NCBI GenBank assembly: GCA_024752435.1
Contig: CP103028.1
Span: forward strand, 62,001 to 126,000
From: Allantophomopsis cytisporea
Lineage: Eukaryota > Ascomycota > Leotiomycetes > Phacidiales > Phacidiaceae
DNA: 64,000 nucleotides
Direction of reading: 5' to 3'
The notes under the pieces were generated by a model, which was given only the letters and a program-made list of their open reading frames with translations, searched no databases and was not told where the DNA came from. This document shows positions 38,116 through 49,692 of this stretch, one piece after another. The position numbers and the translations under genes are program-made. How positions within the stretch are numbered: the stretch's first letter is position 1; every line of letters starts with the position of its first letter.

Positions 38116-41100
38116 GTCCATACCTGCTGCTACTGCGGTACGTGAACTTCTTCAGCATTTTCTGTAGATATATACATCCATCCATCCATACATACACGCA
38201 CGACACGCACACATTTCAACTACGCAGTACAGCTTACGTATCTATGGAGACAAGCACATAAGTACAATATGCATGTATATACATACATGCAAACAATCAA
38301 CACGCTTTACACACTATGTACGACGCAGACAACACGGACAAAGGATGGCGTAGAATTGGAAGCAGGCAACATGGCATTCTAGTGCTGCTCTTCGCTGGAC
38401 ACAATTGCCATTGAACACCCATGTCCTTTTCACTCCCATGCTTTTCAAGGGCCCCCCGGCAGCATAATTCACACTGTCTATGTACTGCCTATGCTGCCCA
38501 GAAAAATGTAGGGACATGGGTTTATTGGTGGACGTGGATATGGACCTAGGATGCTTGACAACTTGATACTATGTGCTTGTACCAAGTACTCTGCTCAACC
38601 GAGTATTGATCCCTTAGGAAAGCTATGGCTTATGTCCTATTTACTACTCATTGGGCAGATGTTCCAGCAGTATCGCAGGTCGGTCATTATTTGCGCCTAT
38701 GACGGCTAGAACAAAACCCTGCGCACATCTCGATACCATCCTGGTATTTCTTTCCATCACAGCGCCATTCCAAGACCTGATCGCTGAAAATAAGAAATGG
38801 TAGGCATCGTCTTCGTTTACATTCTTTCTGCTCAGCTGGGTTGATGGTCTCCAGAGCCCTGCCATTTGTTTTCATCTGTTTGAACCTGTACTTCTGTTTG
38901 CCGAACCCAACAAGCCGTGCAAGAAATCCTCAAGGAAAAAAGCAATAATCAAAGATGAGCAGAGGTGCAGATCTTATTTATTATGCACCACACACACACT
39001 CTCTCACACCTACGCGGACGCATGCCATACACACACACTCAGAGCACACTGCATTTGAAGCTCGTACTTTATCTCTACTTACTCATAACACCAATATTCC
39101 CACCCTCGCATTGACTCGCATTTACATCTTACTCTTTCACAGGGTATACACTACTACAATGCTCACGAAAACCATAATCATCTGAACATCAGTGTGCAAA
39201 TCAAAGCACAGACACATACTCTATTTACAGAAGGACGGATTGTAGGTCATCGCATCTACTACGCCCTCACCAGCGCTCACTTTTTTATACCTCTTTCGTT
39301 CCGCTCCATGTTCGAGTTGATACACGCATAAGCTACTTCCACCCTACATGGAAAAGGCTTTAATTTCCCGAGCAATTGCTGACGGGTGCAATGTATGTAC
39401 ATTCAGATTCATGTTTTGCTGCACTTTACTATACTCGTATCTTGGTATCTCATTCCATTCGAACAACCGTGCGGGGTTCCAGCCCATGCAACATGAGCAC
39501 AAGGGGACAACTCGACCTCTGGCAGCACCTGGCTCTCAGCAGCAACCCACAACAACGCACTCCTGACTATCCAATACACCCGTTAGGCCCTCTATATCCA
39601 ATCATTCCCAGTTACACTCACAAATCCTGTACAATATGTATGGCCTCAACCCTTCCAACCCACACAAACTCCAGCTATCTGGGTCTGCTGTGGAGAGGAA
39701 AACAGAGAAGCCGATGCAGTCCATGCGTCGATGCAGCTCCATTGATACCCTCCAGGTACAAGAGATTGGCTTCCGATAGCCTATCCGAATTGTTCTGTGC
39801 CTTCTCATGGCTCTTGTGGACCTTGTACTCCATCAACCCCCCAGTCAATATCACTCGATATAGCACACACACCCTAGACATGCTCTGCTAAGTACACTGG
39901 GTGGTGAGTGACCACCCCCAGCCCTGCCATCCGTTCCGATTGTCGCATTAGCTCAAATCACTTGCAGCAACTTGGCGTTGACTGTATCTACACCAGACCC
40001 GTATCACCTTCGTAAGTACATCACCCGTCATCGCCTTTCTCTTTGGAACACGACTTCCTCTGGTGGCACTTCCTGGTTCATCTCCCGGTGTCACTATGGT
40101 TCTGATACTGCCGGATTATTGAGCACTGCTTCCCCGACGCATACAATCAGAGTTTGAGGCACCCCCTCGCTATTCATCAAGACCCAAGGAAGCGCTGCCA
40201 GCTCTTTATGCTGTCTGCTGCTGGTTTTCATTTCCGTGAAGAAAGCAGCTTGCTCTATAACGGCGGATGTCCTTGATCATATATCTTTGCTCTGCTCTCT
40301 CCCTCCCTATATCTGCATCTTTCCTGTACCTTATTTGCTCTTGTTGTCTTTTCAATTCAACAAATCAGCACTCATCAACACCGAACAAGCTCCTTGCTTG
40401 ACTCGTTGGCTGAACCTATCGGACATCTCTTGTGTTACATGCCTTGGACTGTTATCGGGTCTCAGTGACTTTCCACTCCTTCTTAGCACGAAGCATCAGA
40501 GGGCCAGGAGAGGTACTTTAATCAGCTCCTACATTTCATACAGCTACTCAGCTGAGACGACGGGTATACTGTTAATACCCACCGTATACGACCCCTCAAA
40601 TACTACCACTTGAGCCGAACATCAAGCCTTAGCAAGTCAATTGTCTGTGCTTCCGCATCCCGGACGGTATCAATCGGCAGTGTTGCCGACCAATCGTTCC
40701 AATCACAACCAAATAGAAACGGCCTCGCTCGCATCAGCACCGACCACAATTTCATAACAACTTACCACCGAAAAGCCATTCACTGTGCCGCTATACATCT
40801 CACAGCATAAGTTGCACACAGGCCGCTCTCGCTGTCAGATCATATTTAGTTCACTGTTATTATTTCGGGTCTTACAAAGTTCAAAAGCTGTCCTACACAC
40901 CCATCTGGGGAAGTTGCTAAGATAACATACCCACTTTCCGATTTCCAGAATCTGCTGCTGCTTGAAGTCCCCATCCAGCAACCACCTCGAAAAGAAACTT
41001 TCGTCGACTGGTTAGTCTTTCCACATGTTTGTTACGCTAGTTCTCCCAAGCCCTGTCAATTTTCTAGATCCTTACAGGACACTATGTGCCTGGTCGCTTA

Positions 41101-41350
41101 CACACAATTCATCGCCTCAAAACCCTCCTCAATGTTTCAGTAACTGATATGCAGAACGAAAGGTTGTCCTTGACATAAATCTCATAATTCAGATTTATCA
41201 AAAACTTAAAGATATTGTCATTGACAGCAACGAAAGTCTAGAAGCGTGTACTAGTTAGCGGCTACAACGGGCTTTGGATTGCCTATTTCATCCAGCCTCC
41301 CCAGCTTCTCTCCATTACCGTCAACACAAATTCTATCAACAACAGCAACA

Positions 41351-43250
41351 ATGGTTCGCGGAGGTCCATGGCAGAGAATGGGGACGGACAGTTGGGACAG
41401 ATATGATGGCACTTTCAGCGACCCCAGATTTGCCATTGCACCAAGACAGGTGGTAAGTATTCGAGATGATAGAAAATCTATCATATTGTGACTGACATTG
41501 TTACAAGACCATTGCTGGAGTACTTAGAGAGCACTGCAACCTTCCCATCAAGGATTTCGCGATGGTGGCAACAATGGATGATGGAAAGATTCAGACTATC
41601 ACCTCTGATTCACTGCAAGATATTGCTGACGGAACACTCTCCCAAAGACTACAAGATGTCTATGAAAATATGTTACGTCGTGGCTCAATGCAATACCCTC
41701 TCAGAGGTAAGCTTCTCCATCTCGCGAGGTTGAACGTATCTGATCAGAACCCCTTACAGGGCCTCGTCATGATGCCATTTCTAGTGAAGATACAGAGAGT
41801 GGATCTGGACCAAGACGCCAATCTAGTGGCACGGATTCTTCATCTGCAGGCCGAGGACGATTCCGACACATGCGACTGGACGATACCGATGAGGATTCAT
41901 CGTCCTCCGCAATGCATACCAGAAAACGGCATCGTGCTGGTCTGACTGCGCAATATCATAGCCCTGAGGAGGACGACACTCCGATGCCAGCCGCCGCGAT
42001 CAGAACCCGACAGATTGCTATTGGAGATGAGGAGAAGATTACGGAGTTCTTGATCAATCGACTGAAAATGTGCCAACAAAATGCTTGCAAAATTGCTGCA
42101 AAAGCATTTGTGAAGGCGATCGAGCCAAAGAAACAGACCAACTACCCGTACACGAAGGCTGAGAATAGTGCACCACCGTGGTGGCCTCCTCTCCCACGAG
42201 ACGATCCTACCAATGGTGTTAGACACCGAGAACCTGACCATTTACTCAAAAATGGTATGTCATTTGACCGAACAGGCGCCCTTTTGCTAACGATCCGTAG
42301 AACGTATTGCACTTATTATGCACATCCTCAAAGTTCGCTTCCTTCCCGGGGACGCCAGAAGAAATATTACCATAGCCGAACTCCAAGCAAAGACAAACGA
42401 GGCTATTCAAAATTGGTATAGTGACCGACCAGAAAACTTGCAGAAGAAGCAATATTTGGATGAGTTCTTCAAGATCGCAAAGCAACAGGAACGCTACCGA
42501 AGGAACGAGATCGATGGTACCTGCTTTGTAACCGTCAAACATGGAGATGACAGGTCTCACATCGATGCATTCGACAATGAGCCCGATGATGGTCTGAAAT
42601 ACGAGGATGATGATGCTCAAGTCCTCACGCCTCAGTCTCAAGCAATGAGTGGCGATAGTCTTGTATCGCCACACACGAACCACATAGCCAGCCTATCTCA
42701 TCGAGGCGAGCACGCAAACAACTACAATTTTGGCCAGATACGTGATCTCCCTGTCCCAGAGTTTGCGCATTCCTTGCCTCCGGTAGGAGATAGTTCTTTT
42801 GCCGAGTCCAACTCTATGAACTTGGGCCCAAATCCTAATTATCTACCGCGCAACGATTATTCCCAGACCCAGTCAAGTCGGAACTGGCCCGGTCAGCACA
42901 ATGGTTTCCCGTCCCCAACGCCCTCGGGCATATATAACAATTGGACGTCGAACAACAATATGGGATCCAACTCTCCACTTCCGTTCAGCAACTATAATCA
43001 AATTCCTACCATTGGTCAATCTGCACCTTTCCTCCCACCGCCGAACTCAGCCCCAAGTATCCTTCCGCCAATGCAGCAGACGCACTCGGACGTTAATCGC
43101 GGCTTCGATCACTATGGCGCCATGAACTCGGGGATGCGAACGGGAATGGGACATTCGAATATGCAGAATCAAGGATACCAGGAGTATTTGCACGACAGCC
43201 CATACCAGGAGGACGAGAGGCTGAAGGACGAGCATATGCACGCGAACTAG
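41351..43250 (+). CDS. DUF2841 (Ydr124w-like helical bundle) protein
   Basis: Four exons: 41351-41452, 41508-41706, 41760-42254 and 42301-43250, all GT-AG and in frame, 581 aa. The ATG follows CAACAACAGCAACA, a good fungal context. The recognisable part is about residues 188-285: a predicted helical segment (EKITEFLINRLKMCQQNACK), then NYPYTKAENSAPPWWPP and a REPDHLLKNERIALIMHIL helix. This WWP plus REPDHL pattern is what I know from the DUF2841/Ydr124w-like family, which includes a protein of the Aspergillus fumigatus hrmA subtelomeric cluster. A Ser/Asp-rich, probably disordered segment lies before it (SSAGRGRFRHMRLDDTDEDS), and the C-terminal 250 residues are Asn/Pro/Ser/Gly-rich, as in transcription-associated proteins. 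Molecular function is not established; nuclear location is a guess from composition. Confidence 0.8.
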
Positions 43251-45708
43251 TCTTCTATCGCTTTCATCAGCTAATTACCTTCGATCGATCCACCCAGTAC
43301 GATACCTAACGATTTCCCTATACATAACGATTCCATTCATCTACAGCGTGGTGGCGCAAGCTTATCGGGTATCCTATTCGTGTTTGGTATCACGTGATTC
43401 ATACGTTCCTTTTCCTATTCTACACCACTGCCTCCGTTATTATTTATTATTATCCACCATTTCTCTTCGATTTCTGCATCATTTCTTGCTTCTTTTATTT
43501 GTTTCTTTACATTTACGGTTAAAAGTGCTTTGCTTTGCGATATCCTTACCGCTTTATCTATATCCCCCAATTTGATTCACTATTCTTCGTCTTGTGTCTA
43601 CGAGAGAAATCATGCTTATTCCATGTATCTATATTGCTGATTTTCTGCGTCACACGTTTATGTTGCGGGGTTGCGAGCGCGGCGCTTGGTGTGCGGCTGC
43701 GGGGGAGAGGGGCTCATGGAGAGCCTTGGCCAGGCTTATGATACATGATTATGATTTGTGGAGAGTATAAAGGGGCGGGGGCCTCGATGGAGGGGCGAGA
43801 GGCGTCTTTCTTGAATATGTTTATGATATGGGCAGTGCTGCCTATGCTTTGGTCTTTTCTGTGTGCGTTTTGAATTTGTGGGTGGGTGGGTGGTGCGGCT
43901 GTGGTTGGGGCCGTGGATGTTGACTGTTTCTTTCATATGCTGTGTGTTTGTTGTGTAGTCATCATCGGTATCACAGAACGTGCGACTGGGCGGATGAATT
44001 ATATTTATCTTATTACTCTGTTTTTCGTGTGTTTTGATAGTGTAGTGAGTGATTTTGCAATCGACTTGATTGCCTCGACTCAGTTGTTTCGATTTACTTG
44101 AACCTTCGATCATGCTTTAATGAACTTAGGTAACTTTGATGAACTCATGAAGTTTCAACAAATATTTCGATGACTGTCATGAAATACTCGAGGGAACTGT
44201 GGCATATATAGAGGGAATTTTGCAATTGGGCGATGAAATATTTATTTCTTGCTTTGACTGGCATCACGTCTCACATGAGTAGATGAGTGTGAGTCTGGGG
44301 CATATGAATATGGATTTATGAGTGTATAAACATAATAAGCAGGTAATCATGTGCTCATATAATACTATGCCAACAAATACATTCATACCAGACCTCACTT
44401 TACCGGAGTATGAGTGCGAAAGTGAGAAGTTCTCATCTTCACCTAATTACCAGAATGGGCACACAGCATCAATACGTAGTATTAGATGGCTGCCCAGTAG
44501 AATCGTATTCCTTTTCTTCGTCAATCAATTCAATGCCCAACTCCTGCTCCGCCCAACATCGTGACATATTAGATATTAGAGTAGTATGAGTTAACTATAT
44601 AAATAAGGCTAAGTATCGCACTAGTTTGGATAATAGCTCCGATGTAGTTGCACTATTATGTAGTCAGTCTTCTTATATTGATTCATTTTTTTATGTAAAA
44701 ATCTTCAGTCTTGTAAGCACATTAATATTTAGTACTATAAACACTTGATCTTGCCCGCTTTTCTTCGTCTTCAAAGTTGATGAATACTACTTTACTACTG
44801 ATTGTCATGGAGGAATTTATAATTTTAGCTTTTTGATATTACTAAAAGATGTTCTATTGACCCGTAGATTGAGAATCGATTTGGATTTTATTGTCTTCAA
44901 TTAGGAGTTCCTATGCTAAAAATTGCTGACCTGGTGTTTTTTGATTAGTTGGTATTTGCCGACAGCTTGGAATATATATATATATATACCAATATACTAG
45001 AGCTAGGTATAAGTTAGAGCGAGGCCCAACTGACCTTAGAGTAATACTTGTTCGACAATAGCAAGCTCCTTGCTGTTGGTAAGTCGCCATTGCTCATGAG
45101 CTATATAAGTTGATTTGGTACTATAAAATAGGAATGTAGTTTTGTTACAGGGATACCGTAGCTAATAGCAGCTTTCCAGAGCGAAGAACTATTTTAAATA
45201 GCTTCTGAGGCACTGTTCAAAGCTGTACGGGTATGATTTGGCATTGTAACAATAGATAGAGTATCCAAATCAATTACATGTCAATAGTATAGCTCTACAA
45301 GTTGTAGTTGTTGGATAGTATCAATTATTACATTATTGTACTAATTAATATATTGACATTACAACGTGTTCCGGTACTGGGTGGATTCCGGAACTAGGTG
45401 CATAGACTTGATACAAAGGCTAAAAGGAGGAGGATCTTAGATTGATTTACGGTGCGGTAGCCCTTCCTGTTACTGAGGATCGTACTTATTTACTATAGGC
45501 GTATTTGCGAACATCAACTACAAATATTTGACATAAGGAGATTATAAAAATTATGACCATAGACGCACTCGAAGAATAATTGACCATTGTATTTGATCGC
45601 CAATTGATAGAAATAAGATAAGTAGGCCACTCTTCAACATTAACCTCTTGAATCTATAGACTGAATGTTTCGTTAAAAATATCCTATTATAGGCCAAGCC
45701 TTTAGGTA
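43251..45708. other. Gene-poor AT-rich DNA
   Basis: 3' flank of the DUF2841 gene, then increasingly AT-rich sequence with many TA-rich stretches. No open frame resembles a protein. A (TA)n run lies near 44.98 kb. Confidence 0.5.
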
Positions 45709-45756
45709 GTGCTCCCATAAGTCCGGGCCGGGACTTGGATCTCGGCCCGGAAGCAC
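45709..45756. repeat. GC-rich hairpin in AT-rich DNA
   Basis: TCCGGGCCG (45722-45730) pairs perfectly with CGGCCCGGA (45743-45751). The pairing extends to GTGCT/AGCAC outside an eight-base bulge. A GC-rich perfect stem inside very AT-rich DNA is typical of transposon ends or of structured scars. A smaller AGCAC...GTGCT hairpin lies at 48807-48823, on the other side of decayed ORFs. Confidence 0.6.
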
Positions 45757-46628
45757 CAACGTTAAATAAAGCCTGATGTCAACCTCAGCTTCTTTCGGCC
45801 TTTAACTTAGTTGGTCACCGGCTGTCTGCTGACAGCAAAAGTCATTATGGCACTGTTGACATTCTTTTCTCCTTTATTCCTACTCTACCCTTAGCTTTGT
45901 TGTAGGAACGCTCGATCTGATATCGCTGGAAGGGGCTGCAACTATATTACGCACAATAAAGTCACATGAGCCAAGCTGATAACATCGAGGTGACCCTGCT
46001 GTTCGTGGAAGATTGTGGTGTACAAGTGATGCCCTAGTCAGGGTCTTTTGTCCTGATAACCTTTCAGTCATAAGCGTTTTGCTTAAGAATTAGCGCATCT
46101 CACTCATGCAGGGACCCTGGCTGTAGAAGCACCGCAATTTCACAGTCAACAGGGTCACCTGATGCTTATATATATCTCAGTGTTTCCTTGGTAATAGATA
46201 GGAGCTTCGCGCTCAACCTCCATCAATAAATTGCAAACAGGGACACGGCCAATTGGGTTTGGCTTGGGCATTGGGAGCTCGACAGAGCGACTAAAAATCA
46301 CTACCAACATATTGAAGACCAAGAAAATCGAGAATTTGTCTCTGCTCATCATCTTGAGATTGTTGCTGCACTTCAGTTCCAACTACTGTACTGTGTTGAG
46401 TTAGCAACGTGTGTAAATAGTACTGCGAAGCAGTGATGCACTCACTAATCTTTCCAGCTAACTCATCGATATAGTAGAGGATAACGCCGTTCCCGTTTCT
46501 CACGGCAGAAAGGTTACTCCGAGTCGGTATAATAAAGCATTATCTACGTCATCATTTCATTTCTAATACTCATCTTTCTTCTACGAAGATAGGAGTTGTA
46601 ATATGAGTAGCATACATAAACAGTAGTA

Positions 46629-48806
46629 TTGCGTCAAGGATGTCCTCAATTCAAATCACAAGCTATAGTACTTTCAACTTTCTCAGCACCACGCAAGAAA
46701 AACCCAAGACAAAAATTCCTTAATCCAAAAAGATCCATACGCCGGCTCAGAATGTCATTTCAAATTTCTATCCTTATTAAGAAGCTAGACAGCCTCACCG
46801 ACCAGCAATTCCATAAATAGCAAGTCCACACTGATAACGGCCTGACTACACTTGCTGACTTTCGAAAAAGCTGGTCAGAAGAGCACCCTAAGATCTGGCT
46901 CAATGTTAAGATAGTCCAAGAGAAGATAGTCAAATATTCACAAGTAAGTGGGTATCTGCACAAAACTGTTCTTTTGGATCTAACGTATATAAGTTCTACA
47001 TTGATTCTAAGACCACAGCTAGCCTCAGAGCTGCGGGTTTGCGATTAGCTGAGTATGATGGCGGAGTAGAAACGTGGGCGAACAGTGTGGAGGACTTAAT
47101 GGCCGTAAGTCTCTCAAAGATTGCAGGATATATACGCACATCATCTTTTACGATTGGTCACTAAATACTCCTAGGTCTTCCACGACGAAGAATACTTGCG
47201 CGTTGTGGTTCCTGATGAAGAGAGCTTTCTGGAACGATTGGCAGAACAGCACCAGACCTTCCGGTTCTGTGACATATATGCTTATGAAGTATATGTACAT
47301 GTTAGAATACAATGTCGTCGTTTCTTGATATCATCCATCCAATTCCATCTGGAGTCACTGAGCCTCTCATCAAACTGAGAGAAAAGCATCTCTGGCAATT
47401 CAGACCATATTCAGACGGGTTCTGGCTTAGGCTAGTACTACAAGGTTATCTTCGATGGCAATCTTATCAACAACTTCGTTATTGTCGATCAATTGAATTT
47501 GATAGCGCTGTATTACAACTCTGCAACCGGCAATGGTAAATTGCAGATAGTTTTGCTAAGTACGTTAACCTCTATATGATATACTTAGCTAACGTAAATA
47601 ATTGATATAGCAAGATGTATTAATAACAACGAAGACAATAAAGATCAGGTACAGACTCAAAATCCAGTTGGAAGAAATCTTAGTGAAATCATCGATGATA
47701 TACTCTATAAATATTACTAGACCGTTATTATTGTCGACATAGATTTATACACGATAACTATATACAACTTGTTTTCGTCGTTCGGCCGTGAATATCCTTC
47801 TACCGCTAAAATCTTCCCATGTAGTAAAAGCATCTATACAAAGTTTGTTTCTACGATCTATTCGATGTTTAGTGAACAAAGATGGATTGATGATTGATGG
47901 ACACATAGTTGTATTGTACTAATTGAGCAGGGAAATAGAATTGATTGTAGGATTTGGTTACTTGTCTTCACTAGACTTAGACTGACAAGTTTATTTACCC
48001 GGATCCAGAAAATCGGAAAACTTGATAACAAGCAACGCCAATAGTTCGTCCCAGAATTCCGACTCAGGGTTTTTGCCGAGCTAACATCTAAACGACTCAA
48101 TCTACAAGGACCTGAAATGGTAAACAGAGTCGTCGAGGTCATTATTAGATCTTATACGCAGAAATCAGCAAGCTCCGGCTAGATACCCTATGTCTTTACC
48201 TATAGCTATCGAAGTAGAGGTAGAAGAGGAGTAAGCAGGTCATGCAACAATTTATACACTGCAGCAGCAGGTTCAAGCCCATCTTGGGACGCTAAAAAGT
48301 GACAAAACCTTACAAACCATTAGCTTGCATGTTATCTATCGACTGTATACTGCTAACGCAACTAGGGGTTGCCTTTAGCTTGGAAGGACTTTATTGACCT
48401 AGATATTCTTAAGTTCAACGATATGTTGAAAAAATGGTTCAATGTATCAGATGGAGTCTAACTGCGCTACCCTAGCTTGCTCGGAGACTCTAAGAAAGTT
48501 ACTGAAGTCGCGCCATCTGATGACATGCCTTTGCCAGCATCCATCAGCCAAGTAAAGTTGGCGGCCTATAAGAGATAGGTTCAAGCCAGGCGTCTACAGA
48601 GCTACAACTACTACGTACAATTGTATCGGATAAGTCAAGGCCCTTTTACAACACTTACAGCGAAAGTACGTCAATATTTCAACAAGCCCAATCAACAGGT
48701 GGTTGACGCTTACCTGAGAGTTCCTCCTGCGCCTCTGACAAACAATCGGACGCCGCAAGCTCCGGCTGTGCCTTTAAGAACTCTACTAATTGCCTTCCTT
48801 CCATAA
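46629..48806 (+). pseudogene. Decayed ORF remnants, source unknown
   Basis: Two stretches look like dead coding sequence. At 46629-46960 one frame stays protein-like through a single stop (SFQISILIKKLDSL ... TLADFRKSWSEEHPKIWLNV). At about 48370-48806 one frame carries a protein-like sequence broken by stop codons (KDFIDLDILKFNDMLKKWFN ... SYNYYVQLYRISQGPF ... VVDAYLRVPPAPLTNN). I do not recognise the parent. AT-rich decay between hairpin-like ends would fit an old transposon, possibly hit by RIP, but no transposase or reverse transcriptase motif is left that I can name. Confidence 0.35.
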
Positions 48807-48829
48807 AGCACCGGGTCCGTGCTACTATG

Positions 48830-49692
48830 AATGATGGGAGTAACGATATACTTAGATTAAGAAACCGGGTAAAGAAGAAAATTCAAAATTCGCAAATGTA
48901 ACGATAACTTGAGTTGAAAGCTTGAATTAATCACTTCTGTAGAATCCTGAATGCTGAATCTTTGGACTACTATATATCCCTTATCTTCAGATACTGCGTA
49001 CAATATAACATAGGTTCACACTTCACCACCTATCGAGGATCAGAACCTTTTAATATATTCAAACTCCACCTACATCGAATACTGCATGATATAAATTCCT
49101 GTTCCCGGCCTCATGTAAAGTGGTACACCCACTCCATTTCCTTAGGGTTGTAGACACTCAATAATACAGAAGACAGGGCAAGGTCAAGAGAGGGCTTTGT
49201 AGGTCGTTTGAGATTTATCGTTACCTGAAAGTAGTAGTAGGAAAAACAATTATTTGAAAGCATGGACTAAAAGAGGTACAGAAGGAGCTTTGGTCCCTTT
49301 GAATATCTCTATAACGTATGGTCGCTATCTAATATCTTGCGTAGTCCAAAGATGTGAACTCTCTGACTAGCATAGCTAATATTGGCGTAATGCTTTGTGT
49401 GGCAATATAAACCCTCAATCAACCACAGCCGTTCACTTCTCTCTCGCTCCTAGAGAATTGAAAACACGCGGAAGAGCTTATAGCATGGCACCATGGCTAT
49501 TGAAATGCATAGACAAACGACTAACCAGTCGGCCGAGGACCTTTTGAGAGTGCAAGCGCTTTATTTCCCATAGGCAAGATTATTAACAGAGAGGGGGGTG
49601 TAAGTGAATTGGAGGGGCGAGGAAAACCCTGCGGTGGGCAGAAGGAAGGGTAGAAGAGGATTGGTAAATGATAAAGGCAAAAACTCTACTCA
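48830..49692. other. Gap before NLR2, no gene seen
   Basis: AT-rich, forming the 3' flank of the second NLR gene. Short chance frames only. Confidence 0.5.

Larger units (their letters stand above)
29916..41350. other. 11.4-kb gene-poor stretch
   Basis: No open frame here exceeds about 170 codons and none resembles a known protein. Contents visible: a purine-rich 3' flank of the transporter, a (TA)n tract at 33 kb, a GGT tract at 37 kb, a CATA-type tract at 38 kb, and long C/T- and CA-rich stretches. The last few kilobases before 41.35 kb could be a long upstream regulatory region of the DUF2841 gene. A non-coding RNA or a very small secreted protein gene cannot be excluded by eye. Confidence 0.5.
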
